From NCBI GenBank assembly GCA_002401885.1, contig NVUL01000056.1, forward strand, positions 1 to 41,492: a DNA stretch of 41,492 nt, read 5' to 3'. The notes under the pieces were generated by a model. It was given only the letters and a program-made list of their open reading frames with translations. It ran no database searches and was not told the origin of the DNA. Shown in pieces: positions 20,284 through 29,166 of this stretch. The translations under genes and the position numbers were made by a program. Origin of the DNA: SAR86 cluster bacterium. Lineage in GTDB: Bacteria > Pseudomonadota > Gammaproteobacteria > Pseudomonadales > Pseudohongiellaceae. Position 1 is the stretch's first letter. The number at the start of each line of letters is the position of its first letter.

Positions 20284-20901
20284 ATGATAATAATCAGATG
20301 GGCTGTTTCCATGTTAATGGCAGCCGGCATCACTTTGGGGTTGTTCTATTTCATGCAGGCATTGATAGCGACAGGTGCAGACCTCGACCAACGCGTTACT
20401 GTGATAAAAATTGTCGATGCAACAATGCCTGAAATTGAACTGGAAGTTATCGAAGAAATCGACAAGCCAGAACCGATTCAGGATGACACCGAAGTTGTGG
20501 AAGACGTTCCAGAGCGCCAGGTAAATTTGTCTGAAGGCCCGTCTCTTAACATCGAGCGCTCATCAGTAGAAATAGATACTGGACTACAACTGAGTAATGC
20601 ATCGATATCTGCAACAGATGGTGACTTCTTGCCACTTGTGGCAATCGCACCTCAGTATCCTACTCGTGCTGCACAGCGCGGGATTCAAGGATGGTGCTTG
20701 GTGAGTTTTACGGTTGATGGACTTGGCAATGTTGTAGAAGACTCAATTGTAGTCGTAGATGCTGAACCCTCTTCAATGTTCGATCGGTCGTCAATCCGTG
20801 CCGCCGGTAGATTTAAATTTCAGCCGCGTGTTGTTGATGGACAAGGCGTTGCAGTGAATGAAGTGCAGTATCTGTTCACCTATGTACTTGAGGACGATTA
20901 A
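20284..20901 (+). CDS. tonB: TonB family protein
   Basis: TonB spans the periplasm and transmits energy from ExbB/ExbD to outer-membrane receptors. The 205-residue product has an N-terminal membrane anchor (about 5-27). A short linker, more acidic than Pro-rich, follows (PEPIQDDTEVVEDVPE). The C-terminal TonB domain lies at about 112-205, with QYPTRAAQRGIQGWCLVSFTV, a Gly-Asn-Val turn and AAGRFKFQPRVVDG. The short linker fits TonB2-type proteins. Its TAA overlaps the ATG of the TPR gene by one base. Which receptor it serves cannot be told, since none is encoded here. Confidence 0.9.
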   Translation: MIIIRWAVSMLMAAGITLGLFYFMQALIATGADLDQRVTVIKIVDATMPEIELEVIEEIDKPEPIQDDTEVVEDVPERQVNLSEGPSLNIERSSVEIDTGLQLSNASISATDGDFLPLVAIAPQYPTRAAQRGIQGWCLVSFTVDGLGNVVEDSIVVVDAEPSSMFDRSSIRAAGRFKFQPRVVDGQGVAVNEVQYLFTYVLEDD

Positions 20902-22262
20902 TGATGAGACTACTTAACAAGTTTAAGCTAGGATTCCTCGTGGGTGTACTTAGTGTCGCTATGCTACCGCTCCAGTACGTGAATGCAGGAGAGGAGCAAC
21001 GCGCTCCACCAGCAGCCAGAACGTCCGGCACGCTGGGCCCCGCAGTCATGCGCGCGATTTCTCAAATTCAGGAGATGATGCAGCCTGAAGACGAAGAAGA
21101 CGAGCCTGATTATGCCGGCGCAAAGATTGAGCTGGATGAACTTCGTGAGCGTCGCTTCGACCGCATGAATGACTTCGAGAAATCAACTCTACTCAATTTC
21201 TATACTAACTATTATCTCAATGTAGAAGATTATGTTGGCGCCATAGGGATCTTCGAAGAGATGCTCTTTATTGAAACCTTACGCGCTGATATCCGTCTGC
21301 GTACTCACCGATCTCTAGGACAGTTGTATTCTTCCGAGGAGAATTGGCAGGGCGCAATCGATAATTACCAAGAGTGGCGTAATTTGTCTGAGGAAGAGGA
21401 CGAAATCGTCTATCGAGGTCTTTCCTACGGGCACTATCAGTTAGAGGACTTCGAAGCAGCCAAGCCATTCTGGATAGATCGTATGGAGTTGTTACTCGCT
21501 ACAGGCGAGACTCTCGAGAGGGCAGACTATGCATATCTGAATGGACTGTACTTCACGTTGGAAGACTTTCAGTCCGCATTAGATCTTACAAAGACTATGA
21601 TCGTGCTATTTGATGATAGGGCCGATTGGCAGAATCTCAGCGCAATCTATTCGAGCTTGGAGAATGATGACCGTGGTGTACAGGCATTAAACCTCTTTTA
21701 CTTGAAAGGATTGATGGAGGATGACACCCGCTACATAAACCTCGCTCAATCTCTTGCCGGAATCGACATTCCTTATACTGGAAGCAAAATACTGTCCGAA
21801 GGTATGGAAAAAGAAATCGTCGAAAGAGACGAGGAAAACCTAACACGTCTCACTCAGATGCATCTAATGGCGAGCGAGTACGAAAACGCGTTGGAGCCTG
21901 CTATGGCGGCAGCAGAGGCCGATGAGACTGGTGACGGCTACGACACACTCGGCTACATCCATTACGTACTTCATGACTATGAGGCTGCAGCAGAATCCTT
22001 TCAGTCGGCGATCGATAAGGGCGAGCTTAGTGATCGCTCCGATACCCTCATGTTCCTGTCGCGGGCCTATTTAGAGCTGCAAGAATTCGATGCGGCCAAA
22101 GAAGCGGCTACAGAGGCAGCCGATGCAGGAGATGAGCGTGCTAGCAATTCGGCACGGGATTTCATCCGCGCAATTGATAGCCGGCGTATTCGCTACGACA
22201 CAATTGCTAGCCGTAGGGAAGACGCTATAGATTTCTATCAGGCATATCCGCCCATACGGTAA
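20901..22262 (+). CDS. TPR-repeat protein of the TonB operon
   Basis: This 453-residue exported protein has a signal peptide to about residue 30 (hydrophobic core ending VNAG). It is followed by acidic, helical tetratricopeptide repeats, seen for example around NVEDYVGAIGIFEEM, EENWQGAIDNYQEW, LEDFQSALDLTKTM and LHDYEAAAESFQSAI. TPR proteins at this position are regular members of DUF3450/TtpC/ExbBD/TonB operons; in Vibrio the equivalent is described as part of the TonB2 gene set. A periplasmic scaffold role is inferred. Two tandem ATGs (20901, 20904) are possible starts. A T-tailed terminator ends the operon. Confidence 0.85.
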   Translation: MMRLLNKFKLGFLVGVLSVAMLPLQYVNAGEEQRAPPAARTSGTLGPAVMRAISQIQEMMQPEDEEDEPDYAGAKIELDELRERRFDRMNDFEKSTLLNFYTNYYLNVEDYVGAIGIFEEMLFIETLRADIRLRTHRSLGQLYSSEENWQGAIDNYQEWRNLSEEEDEIVYRGLSYGHYQLEDFEAAKPFWIDRMELLLATGETLERADYAYLNGLYFTLEDFQSALDLTKTMIVLFDDRADWQNLSAIYSSLENDDRGVQALNLFYLKGLMEDDTRYINLAQSLAGIDIPYTGSKILSEGMEKEIVERDEENLTRLTQMHLMASEYENALEPAMAAAEADETGDGYDTLGYIHYVLHDYEAAAESFQSAIDKGELSDRSDTLMFLSRAYLELQEFDAAKEAATEAADAGDERASNSARDFIRAIDSRRIRYDTIASRREDAIDFYQAYPPIR

Positions 22263-22281
22263 TTATAGATAGTAGGGCGAG

Positions 22282-22307
22282 CTTGAAATACTGAGCTAAG
22301 CCCCCAT
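22282..22307 (+). promoter_or_regulatory. Sigma-32 (heat-shock) promoter of htpG
   Basis: CTTGAAA (22282-22288), a 13-base spacer and CCCCAT (22302-22307) match the RpoH promoter consensus almost exactly. They stand 93 bases upstream of htpG, a classical heat-shock gene. Predicted transcription start is about 22314, inside the 5' arm of the terminator hairpin of the preceding operon. Confidence 0.8.
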
Positions 22308-22312
22308 TGAAG

Positions 22313-22351
22313 ACCCAATCATGTGGTGAATTCTGCAGATTGGGTTTTTTT
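22313..22351 (+). terminator. Rho-independent terminator of the TonB-type operon
   Basis: The arms ACCCAATC (22313-22320) and GATTGGGT (22338-22345) pair perfectly around a 17-base loop and are followed by TTTTTTT. It lies 50 bases after the TPR gene stop. It also lies at the very start of the transcript expected from the htpG heat-shock promoter. Confidence 0.85.
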
Positions 22352-22399
22352 ATGGGTCGAGTTTTCGACTTAGCTAGCGAATATAACGAGGATTGATAA

Positions 22400-24328
22400 A
22401 TGGCAGCACAGAAAGCGGAAACCAGAGGATTCGAGACGGAAGCGAAGCAGTTACTTCACTTGATGATCCACTCTCTTTATAGCAACAAGGAGATATTCCT
22501 GAGGGAGCTGATATCGAATGCTTCAGACGCAGCGGATAGATTGCGCTTCGCGGCCCTTTCTCAGCCTGAGCTAATAGAAAGTGGCGGAGCCCCGAAGGTA
22601 CAGATCGATTTCGACACGGAAAAGAATATCCTAGTTATTAGCGATAACGGTATCGGGATGACTAGAGACGAGGTGATCACAAACCTGGGAACGATTGCGA
22701 AGTCGGGGACAGCACAATTCCTTGAGACTCTTACCGGTGACCAGAAGAAGGATTCTCAGCTAATCGGTCAATTCGGTGTTGGTTTTTATTCGGCCTTTAT
22801 CGTCGCGGATAAGGTTGAGGTGCGAACCCGAAAGGCAGGCACCGCTGCGGATGAAGCCACTCTTTGGATTTCCGAGGGTGAGGCTGACTATTCACTCGAG
22901 GCGGTAGCTAAGACTACCGCTGGCACAGAGATTACATTGCATCTAAAGGAAGATGAAAAGGAATACGCAGAGAGTTTCCGCTTGCGTAGCATCGTTAAGA
23001 AATACGCTGACCATATTTCAATTCCAGTCTTCATGCAGAAGGAAGACATGGGAGGCGTTGCTGCGGAGGAAGAAGACGAGAGCAAGAAAGGTGAAGAAAA
23101 AGCAGTAGAGTATGAGGCAGTCAATGAAGCGAAAGCACTTTGGACTCGTTCTCGTAAGGATGTGAAGGCTGACGAATATAAAGAATTTTACAAGTCTGTC
23201 AGCCATGACTTCGAAGATCCCCTCGAATGGAGTCATAACAAGGTTGAAGGCAAGTTGGATTACACGAGCCTGCTCTACGTACCGGCACGCGCTCCGTATG
23301 ATTTGTGGAACAGGGATTCGGCGAAGGGACTAAAGCTATATGTCCAGAGAGTCTTCATTATGGACGACGCGGAACAATTCTTGCCGCTCTATCTACGCTT
23401 CATGAAGGGCATCGTAGATTCGAATGATATTTCTCTTAACGTCTCTCGTGAAATCCTACAGAAAGATCCCGTAGTGGATTCTATGCGCAGTGCATTGACC
23501 AAACGTGCCTTGGACATGCTGGGGAAAATGCGTAAGAAAGATAAAGACAAGTACAACGGTTTTTGGAACGAGTTCGGCCAGGCATTAAAAGAAGGCCCTG
23601 CTGAAGATTTTGCGAATAAAGAAAAGGTAGCGAAGCTCTTGCAGTTTACAACTACTCATTCGGAATCAGACGCACAAGATCAATGCCTGGATGAATACGT
23701 ATCGCGCATGAAGGATGATCAGGAGAAGATTTACTTTCTCGTTGCGGAGTCTGCAAAAGCGGGTCGCAACAGCCCTCATCTTGAAATTTTTAGGAAGAAA
23801 GGCATTGAAGTCATACTGATGCATGATCGAATCGACGAATGGTTAATGAGTCACTTGCAGGACTTCGATGGCCGGCAATTTCAAGACGTAAGCCGCGGCG
23901 AATTAGATCTCGGTAAGCTGGAAGACGAAGAAGATAAGGAAGTGCAGGAAAAGACCGAGAAAGAATTCGTAAAGTTGGTCGAACGAATTAAAGAGAACCT
24001 AGGCAACAAGGTCAAAGAAGTTAGGGTAACTCATCGCTTAACAGACTCGCCTGCGTGCTTGGCAGTAGATGATCACGACATGGGCATGCAGATGAGAAAG
24101 ATCATGGAAGCTTCGGGTCAGGCGGTGCCTGAAACGAAGCCTATCTTTGAGATAAACGCGACTCATCCCTTAGTAGTAAAGCTAGACAAGGAAGCGGATG
24201 AAGACCGCTTTAGCGATATCGTCTCTATCCTGTTCGGTCAGGCTGGCCTCGCCGATGGCGTGCAACTAGAAGATCCCGCAGACTTCTCCACGCGGCTCAA
24301 TAAGTTGTTACTAGAGTTGGTTGGCTAG
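22400..24328 (+). CDS. htpG: Molecular chaperone HtpG (Hsp90)
   Basis: HtpG is the bacterial Hsp90, an ATP-driven cytoplasmic chaperone. The 642-residue product (E. coli 624) shows the GHKL ATPase motifs: [20 protein letters not shown] helix with the catalytic Glu and Asn near residues 34-38, [15 protein letters not shown] and [11 protein letters not shown]. The middle domain includes [23 protein letters not shown], with the catalytic-loop Arg. The C-terminal dimerisation domain follows. A charged Glu/Lys-rich insert near residues 215-235 accounts for the extra length. Start ATG 22400 follows ribosome site GAGG. Expression is expected to be heat-induced from the sigma-32 promoter. Confidence 0.98.
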   Translation: MAAQKAETRGFETEAKQLLHLMIHSLYSNKEIFLRELISNASDAADRLRFAALSQPELIESGGAPKVQIDFDTEKNILVISDNGIGMTRDEVITNLGTIAKSGTAQFLETLTGDQKKDSQLIGQFGVGFYSAFIVADKVEVRTRKAGTAADEATLWISEGEADYSLEAVAKTTAGTEITLHLKEDEKEYAESFRLRSIVKKYADHISIPVFMQKEDMGGVAAEEEDESKKGEEKAVEYEAVNEAKALWTRSRKDVKADEYKEFYKSVSHDFEDPLEWSHNKVEGKLDYTSLLYVPARAPYDLWNRDSAKGLKLYVQRVFIMDDAEQFLPLYLRFMKGIVDSNDISLNVSREILQKDPVVDSMRSALTKRALDMLGKMRKKDKDKYNGFWNEFGQALKEGPAEDFANKEKVAKLLQFTTTHSESDAQDQCLDEYVSRMKDDQEKIYFLVAESAKAGRNSPHLEIFRKKGIEVILMHDRIDEWLMSHLQDFDGRQFQDVSRGELDLGKLEDEEDKEVQEKTEKEFVKLVERIKENLGNKVKEVRVTHRLTDSPACLAVDDHDMGMQMRKIMEASGQAVPETKPIFEINATHPLVVKLDKEADEDRFSDIVSILFGQAGLADGVQLEDPADFSTRLNKLLLELVG

Positions 24329-24353
24329 CCTAGAGCATAGCGACGAAAGTGAC

Positions 24354-24384
24354 GTCCTTGCAGTAGCATCGCTGCTGTGAGGAC
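24354..24384. terminator. Hairpin between convergent htpG and argS
   Basis: A 14-pair stem (three G-T wobbles) with a 3-base loop fills most of the 59-base gap between the two convergent stop codons. There is no T-tract on either side, so it is at best an incomplete or Rho-assisted bidirectional terminator. Confidence 0.4.
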
Positions 24385-24387
24385 TCG

Positions 24388-26127
24388 CTACATCTTTTCG
24401 AGGGTTTCAATGCCTAGCAGGTCAAGTCCCTGCTGCAATGTGGCAGCCGTAAGCGCGGACAGCGCGAGACGTGAGTCTCTGAGTTGTGCATCAGCTTTTA
24501 GAATTGGACACGACTCATAGAAGCGCATGAACAAACCTGCCAGTTCATAGAGGTAGTTGCACAATAAATTCGGGTAGCAATCTCGCGCTACCATGTCGAC
24601 GACCTCAGGTAGCTGCATAATCTTCAGCAATAAATTTCTCTCAGCCACTTCAGAAACAGAAGTAATCTGCACGCCCTCCAGGCCCGAATTCTGCTTTCTT
24701 AAGATACTGCGAATCCGTGCATAGGCATACATAAGATACGGAGCGGTATTGCCTTCGAATGACAACATGCTGGACCAATCGAAAACGTAGTCGCTGGTTC
24801 TGTTCTTCGATAGATCCGCGTACTTAACAGCGGCAATCCCTACCTTCTCTGCGATCTCGGTGCATGTCGCTTCGTCTAGACCTGGGTTCTTCTGTGAAAC
24901 CAGCTCGTAAGCACGCCGGATCGCTTCATCCAGTAAATCTACAAGCTTGATCGTATCGCCCGAGCGGGTTTTGAACGGCCTGCCATCGCTTCCCATCATT
25001 GTGCCGTAGGCGATATGTTCCAAAGAAATATTTTTGGAGGTAAATCCTGCTTTACGCGCAACGGCGAACACCTGTTGAAAGTGTAGCGACTGCCGGGCAT
25101 CGACAACATACAGTGAACGTTCTGCTTTTAGATCAAAAGAACGAAATTGGACGGCGGCGAGATCAGTCGTGGCATAAAGATAGCCGCCGTCTGTTTTCTG
25201 AATGATAACCGGCAATGGCTCACCGTCTTTCCCGATGAACTCCGGCAAGAATACGCAGCGAGCGCCATTGGAAATTGAAAGTAGGGAAGCCTCTTCCAAT
25301 TTTTTTACAACACCTTCGAGATCCTTGTTATAGAAACTCTCCGCCTTGAGGTCTTTGCGGCTTAGCGTTACATTGAGCTTGTCATATATAGCCTGGCAAT
25401 GCTTCAACGACTCGTCGATGAACTGCTGCCAAACTACTAAGTGATCTGCGTCGCCGCCTTGAAGTTTTACAACACTGCCGCGCGCCGTATCGGCAAAGCC
25501 TGGGTCGGCATCGAATCGTTCTTTCGCCGCTCGGTAGAAAGATTCAAGGTCGGCAAGTTGGGTTGGTAGGTCGCCTTGTGAGACGCTGAGTTCGCGCATA
25601 TAGGAGATCAGCATTCCAAACTGGGTTCCCCAGTCGCCTACGTGATTCTGTCGAATTATTTCGTGACCTTGGCGCTCAAGTACACGCGCCAGGCAATCGC
25701 CTATGATCGTGCCACGCAGATGTCCAACGTGCATTTCCTTCGCCAAGTTGGGCGAAGAGTAATCGACCACAATCTTCTCGACTTTATTTGTCGTCGGTAT
25801 CAGTTTTTGCGTGTCGCTCTGAATCTCGGATGCGCGCTGCATTAAGGCGAGATCGGATAGATGAATATTGATAAAACCTGGGCCGGCTACTTCTAACTTC
25901 GCGATGAGTGGATTCGCGTCCGCGGTTATTTTTTCAACTACATCACTGGCAAGCTGCCGGGGATTAGTTCCAGCTCTCTTCGCAATCGACATGACCCCAT
26001 TGCTTTGATAGTCGCCGAATTCCGGCTTAGAGGCGGTTATGACGTTCGGGTCGCAATCAGCGAGCCCAGAGACTACGTTTAGAGCTTCGCCAACGAGCTG
26101 GTTTAGTGTGTGTTTGAGGGTATTCAT
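24388..26127 (-). CDS. argS: Arginine--tRNA ligase
   Basis: ArgS charges tRNA-Arg. With ATG at 26125-26127 the product has 579 residues (E. coli 577). The frame runs on to TTG 26145, but the extra six codons are unsupported. The N-terminal Arg-tRNA domain (about 1-90) precedes the HIGH-type motif SSPNLAKEMHVGHLRGTIIGD. Further family segments are GDWGTQFGMLI, the AYGTMMGSDGRPFKTRSGD region and SKNRTSDYVFDWSSMLSFEGNTAPYL. The C-terminal DALR anticodon domain ends the protein. Convergent with htpG and divergent from rluC. Confidence 0.97.
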   Translation of the reverse strand: MNTLKHTLNQLVGEALNVVSGLADCDPNVITASKPEFGDYQSNGVMSIAKRAGTNPRQLASDVVEKITADANPLIAKLEVAGPGFINIHLSDLALMQRASEIQSDTQKLIPTTNKVEKIVVDYSSPNLAKEMHVGHLRGTIIGDCLARVLERQGHEIIRQNHVGDWGTQFGMLISYMRELSVSQGDLPTQLADLESFYRAAKERFDADPGFADTARGSVVKLQGGDADHLVVWQQFIDESLKHCQAIYDKLNVTLSRKDLKAESFYNKDLEGVVKKLEEASLLSISNGARCVFLPEFIGKDGEPLPVIIQKTDGGYLYATTDLAAVQFRSFDLKAERSLYVVDARQSLHFQQVFAVARKAGFTSKNISLEHIAYGTMMGSDGRPFKTRSGDTIKLVDLLDEAIRRAYELVSQKNPGLDEATCTEIAEKVGIAAVKYADLSKNRTSDYVFDWSSMLSFEGNTAPYLMYAYARIRSILRKQNSGLEGVQITSVSEVAERNLLLKIMQLPEVVDMVARDCYPNLLCNYLYELAGLFMRFYESCPILKADAQLRDSRLALSALTAATLQQGLDLLGIETLEKM

Positions 26128-26273
26128 GGATTTAGACAAGCGCAAAAAGGAGAAGATTGTACACCATTATTCGAGGCGCAGATTGGTGTAAAATAGCGAA
26201 TTCTTGAATTTAACTAGCTCTTAGTAGCTTTAACCCCAACTCTTAGACCTTAGACCTTAACCAGAGGAAGACC

Positions 26274-27221
26274 GTGAAAAGCAATAGCAGTGTCAGTGAC
26301 GGCGTCCAGCTGGTCCGCGTCGATAAATCTCATACCGGGCAGCGTCTAGATAACTTTCTTATTAGGCACCTCAAGGGCGTTCCTAGGACGCGCGTATACC
26401 GGCTCATCCGCAGAGGAGAGGTTCGGGTTAATAAGAAACGATGCAAGCCAGAGCGGAAGCTGGATATAGGGGATATGGTTCGCATCCCACCCTACAGGTC
26501 TAATTTCAGCGAACAGACCGCGAAGCCGAGCCCAGCACTGCAGGAATTTCTATTAAATAGCATCCTGCTCGAGAACGATGAGCTGCTGGTAATCAATAAA
26601 CCAGCCGGCATGGCAGTGCATGGTGGCACCAGTGTGGCCATGGGTCTCATCGAAGCGCTTCGTCAATGCAAGCCCGAATGGGGTGAATTGGAGCTAGCCC
26701 ATAGAATCGACAGGGGTACTACGGGCTGTCTTGTTATATCTAAAAACTCTATATTTTTAAAACATATACAGAACCAACTTAAAGTAAAAAATGTTAAAAA
26801 ACACTATCTTGCCTTGGTCCACGGCATCTGGCCTGCATCGCTCAGTGTCGTCGATGCGCCCTTACAGAAAGACCCCGTTGGGGAGAATGAACGCATTGTG
26901 CGGGTGCTTGAAAGCGGCAAACCCTCTCTGACTCGTTTTGCGGTGAAGCAGCATTTCGAGGGAGCAAGCCTGATTGAGGCGATGCCAGAGACGGGGCGTA
27001 CTCATCAAATTCGTGTGCATTGCCAGCATTCGGGACATGGAATCGTGGGGGATGATAAGTACACTTTTAAGGCCAAGAACAGGGCTCTTGCGAAGGTAAA
27101 AAACCTCTGCCTACATGCCTGGAAAATCGAATTTGAACTGCCCGAAGGGGCCGCTCCTATCCGTGTGGAAGCACCTATCCCAAATCAACTAGACTCGTTA
27201 ATACAAATATTGGGTAAATAG
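26274..27221 (+). CDS. rluC: 23S rRNA pseudouridine(955/2504/2580) synthase
   Basis: RluC isomerises three uridines of 23S rRNA. The 315-residue product has an N-terminal S4 RNA-binding domain (about 22-80, GQRLDNFLIRHLKGVPRTRVYRLIRRGEVRVN). The RluA-type catalytic domain follows, with the active-site Asp in HRIDRGTTGCL. Other RluA-family segments are INKPAGMAVHGG, HYLALVHG and ETGRTHQIRVHCQHSGHGIVGDDKY. Start is GTG 26274 with ribosome site GAGGAAG. RluC is preferred over RluD because of the S4 sequence and the position next to the yceD-rpmF-plsX series, as in many gammaproteobacteria. Confidence 0.92.
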   Translation: MKSNSSVSDGVQLVRVDKSHTGQRLDNFLIRHLKGVPRTRVYRLIRRGEVRVNKKRCKPERKLDIGDMVRIPPYRSNFSEQTAKPSPALQEFLLNSILLENDELLVINKPAGMAVHGGTSVAMGLIEALRQCKPEWGELELAHRIDRGTTGCLVISKNSIFLKHIQNQLKVKNVKKHYLALVHGIWPASLSVVDAPLQKDPVGENERIVRVLESGKPSLTRFAVKQHFEGASLIEAMPETGRTHQIRVHCQHSGHGIVGDDKYTFKAKNRALAKVKNLCLHAWKIEFELPEGAAPIRVEAPIPNQLDSLIQILGK

Positions 27222-27276
27222 CTTTAAATACAGGTGCTTACAGAATTATTTAAGCGACTAAAATTTCGATAAATCT

Positions 27277-27305
27277 TTGACAGATGACGGCCATACGCCT
27301 ATTAT
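27277..27305 (+). promoter_or_regulatory. Sigma-70 promoter of yceD-rpmF-plsX-fab
   Basis: A consensus -35 TTGACA (27277-27282), a 17-base spacer and -10 TATTAT (27300-27305) are followed by the GC-rich discriminator GCGCGCC, as in stringently controlled growth-rate promoters. The predicted start falls at about 27312-27315, on or next to the yceD ATG. Confidence 0.75.
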
Positions 27306-27314
27306 GCGCGCCTG

Positions 27315-27845
27315 ATGTCAGATAGCTCTATTCCAGCCTACGCAGACACCCGCAAAATCTTCCTGCAAGAAGCAAATATCAGCGGGAATTTAGATCTAGA
27401 TAGGCTGCCTCGGTTCCGCAAGACCCTGGCGAATGATCAGGGATCGGTGTCTCTTGAGTTGAAGTTCACGCTCAGCGACGCGAAAGAGCGCTTAATATCG
27501 GGTAGTTTGCGGGCTAAGGTGAATGTTTTCTGTCAGCGCTGTCTTAAGCCTCTAGCTATAGCGCTTGCGGACGACATAAAGCTGGCGCTAGTGCGGGATG
27601 AGGAAGCGGCGCAGCGACTAGATGCGGAATTGGACCCTTGGATTTGCGAGGATCATAAGCTAGATCTGGCCGAGCTGGTCGAAGAGCAATTGATTCTATG
27701 CACGCCGATTGTGAGTTACCACGAAAGTGGCGACTGCATTAGTCAGAAGGATTATGTAGCGGGTGAAGATGCTACAGAAAGTGTTACTAGCGAAAGCCCG
27801 TTTGCAGTGCTTAGGTCACTTAAAGATAGTGATGCGAGCAATTGA
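27315..27845 (+). CDS. yceD: YceD family protein (DUF177), 23S rRNA accumulation protein
   Basis: DUF177 proteins lie next to rpmF in most bacteria and are linked to 23S rRNA accumulation or processing. The 176-residue product has the conserved Cys-containing core VFCQRCLKPL near residue 75 and PWICEDHKLDLAELVEEQLILCTPIVSYH near residues 110-135. The family N-terminus (IPAYADTRKIFLQEANISGNL) fixes ATG 27315. No ribosome site precedes it, because the promoter -10 ends only nine bases upstream. It leads a likely operon through rpmF and plsX. Confidence 0.9.
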   Translation: MSDSSIPAYADTRKIFLQEANISGNLDLDRLPRFRKTLANDQGSVSLELKFTLSDAKERLISGSLRAKVNVFCQRCLKPLAIALADDIKLALVRDEEAAQRLDAELDPWICEDHKLDLAELVEEQLILCTPIVSYHESGDCISQKDYVAGEDATESVTSESPFAVLRSLKDSDASN

Positions 27846-27878
27846 AACAGTTTAAAGAATTTGTATTAGGAGATTGAA

Positions 27879-28058
27879 ATGGCAGTTCAAAAAAGCAAGG
27901 TCACCCGTTCACGGCGTGGCAAGCGACGAACTCACGATTCCCTCACGGGACCTACGCTATCTACGGACCAGACGACTGGCGAGATTCACCGTCGGCATCA
28001 CGTAACGGCTGACGGATTCTACAAAGGCAAGAAAGTATTGGATCTCGGCGAAGAATAG
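27879..28058 (+). CDS. rpmF: 50S ribosomal protein L32
   Basis: This 59-residue basic protein begins [20 protein letters not shown], the L32 signature, and continues with [21 protein letters not shown]. It has no zinc-ribbon Cys residues, so it is the C-minus, zinc-independent form. Ribosome site TTAGGAG lies just upstream of ATG 27879. The yceD-rpmF-plsX order is widely conserved and ties ribosome output to lipid synthesis. Confidence 0.98.
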   Translation: MAVQKSKVTRSRRGKRRTHDSLTGPTLSTDQTTGEIHRRHHVTADGFYKGKKVLDLGEE

Positions 28059-28069
28059 AGCGCCCAGCC

Positions 28070-29089
28070 TTGAGTTTGCATAAGCGCATAGCAATCGACG
28101 CTATGGGCGGTGATGGAGGGGTAAGAGTTACTCTCCCAGCCGCTTTGCACGCTCTGGAATTAAATTCCGATCTCGCAGTTACCCTCGTTGGCGATAAAAG
28201 CCAGATAGAGCCCTACCTGGACTCTGTCTCATCTGCGCTCGCCGATCGCATCTCCATAGACCATACATTAGACCTCATTAGTGACGAGGATAAGCCCGCG
28301 CATGTCTTGCGCAGCGGCAAGACATCCTCGATGTATAAGGCTGTGCAGTTGCTTCAGGACGGTCACGTAGAAGCCATGGTTAGCGCAGGTAACACGGGCG
28401 CGCTATTGATGATCGGCAGACACCTGCTGAAGACAATAAGGGGTATTCAAAAGCCGGCCATAGTGGCAAGCATTCCCGGTGCTACACGGCCGTGTTTTCT
28501 ACTTGATGTGGGCGCCAACCCTGAGGTTAATGCACAACAACTATTCGAATTTGCCGTAATGGGCTCGGTTCTCGCCGAATCTCTGCAGGGCGAGATCGCG
28601 AAGGTTGGACTACTCAATATCGGTTCCGAGCAATTTAAAGGTACAGAAGAAGTACGTGATGCGGGCGCACTGATGGAGCGTTGTCCCGCTTTCGACTATG
28701 TCGGCTTTATTGAGGCAAACGAGTTATTCGAAGGCAGAGCAGATGTCGTCGTCTGTGACGGATTTGTAGGCAATGTAACAATCAAGACCAGTGCCGGTGT
28801 TGCGAATGTCGTCAAGAAACTGCTGTCCTCACAGATATTTACAGACTCTACAAGCCCATCAGAGAACGAGGGTCAGACTACTCTATTCAAGAGCCTTAGC
28901 GAGCAAATCAATCCCCACCGCTTCAATGGAGCGAGCCTGATAGGACTGCAAGGCAGCATCATAAAGAGCCACGGCAATGCAACGATAGAAGGCTTCGCTT
29001 ACGCAATCCAACAGGCAGTTAGAGAGGCAGAAAACGCCGTTCCTGAATTGATAAGAGAAAAAGTAGCTACGATCATTGAGGAGAGCTGA
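28070..29089 (+). CDS. plsX: Phosphate acyltransferase PlsX
   Basis: PlsX converts acyl-ACP to acyl-phosphate, the first step of phospholipid synthesis through PlsY. The 339-residue product has the family signatures IAIDAMGGDGG (7-17), SAGNTGALLMIGRHLLKTI, FLLDVGANPEVN, NIGSEQFKGTEEVRDA and DGFVGNVTIKTSAGVA. Start is probably TTG 28070, only 11 bases after rpmF, with weak ribosome-site sequence. Translation may be coupled to rpmF. In enterics fabH follows; here fabD does. Confidence 0.95.
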   Translation: MSLHKRIAIDAMGGDGGVRVTLPAALHALELNSDLAVTLVGDKSQIEPYLDSVSSALADRISIDHTLDLISDEDKPAHVLRSGKTSSMYKAVQLLQDGHVEAMVSAGNTGALLMIGRHLLKTIRGIQKPAIVASIPGATRPCFLLDVGANPEVNAQQLFEFAVMGSVLAESLQGEIAKVGLLNIGSEQFKGTEEVRDAGALMERCPAFDYVGFIEANELFEGRADVVVCDGFVGNVTIKTSAGVANVVKKLLSSQIFTDSTSPSENEGQTTLFKSLSEQINPHRFNGASLIGLQGSIIKSHGNATIEGFAYAIQQAVREAENAVPELIREKVATIIEES

Positions 29090-29166
29090 GTAGCAGACTA
29101 TTTAGCCCCTGACTATTTAGAGCGTAAGCAGTACATTATTAAGAATTAGCGAGGATCGAGACCAGA

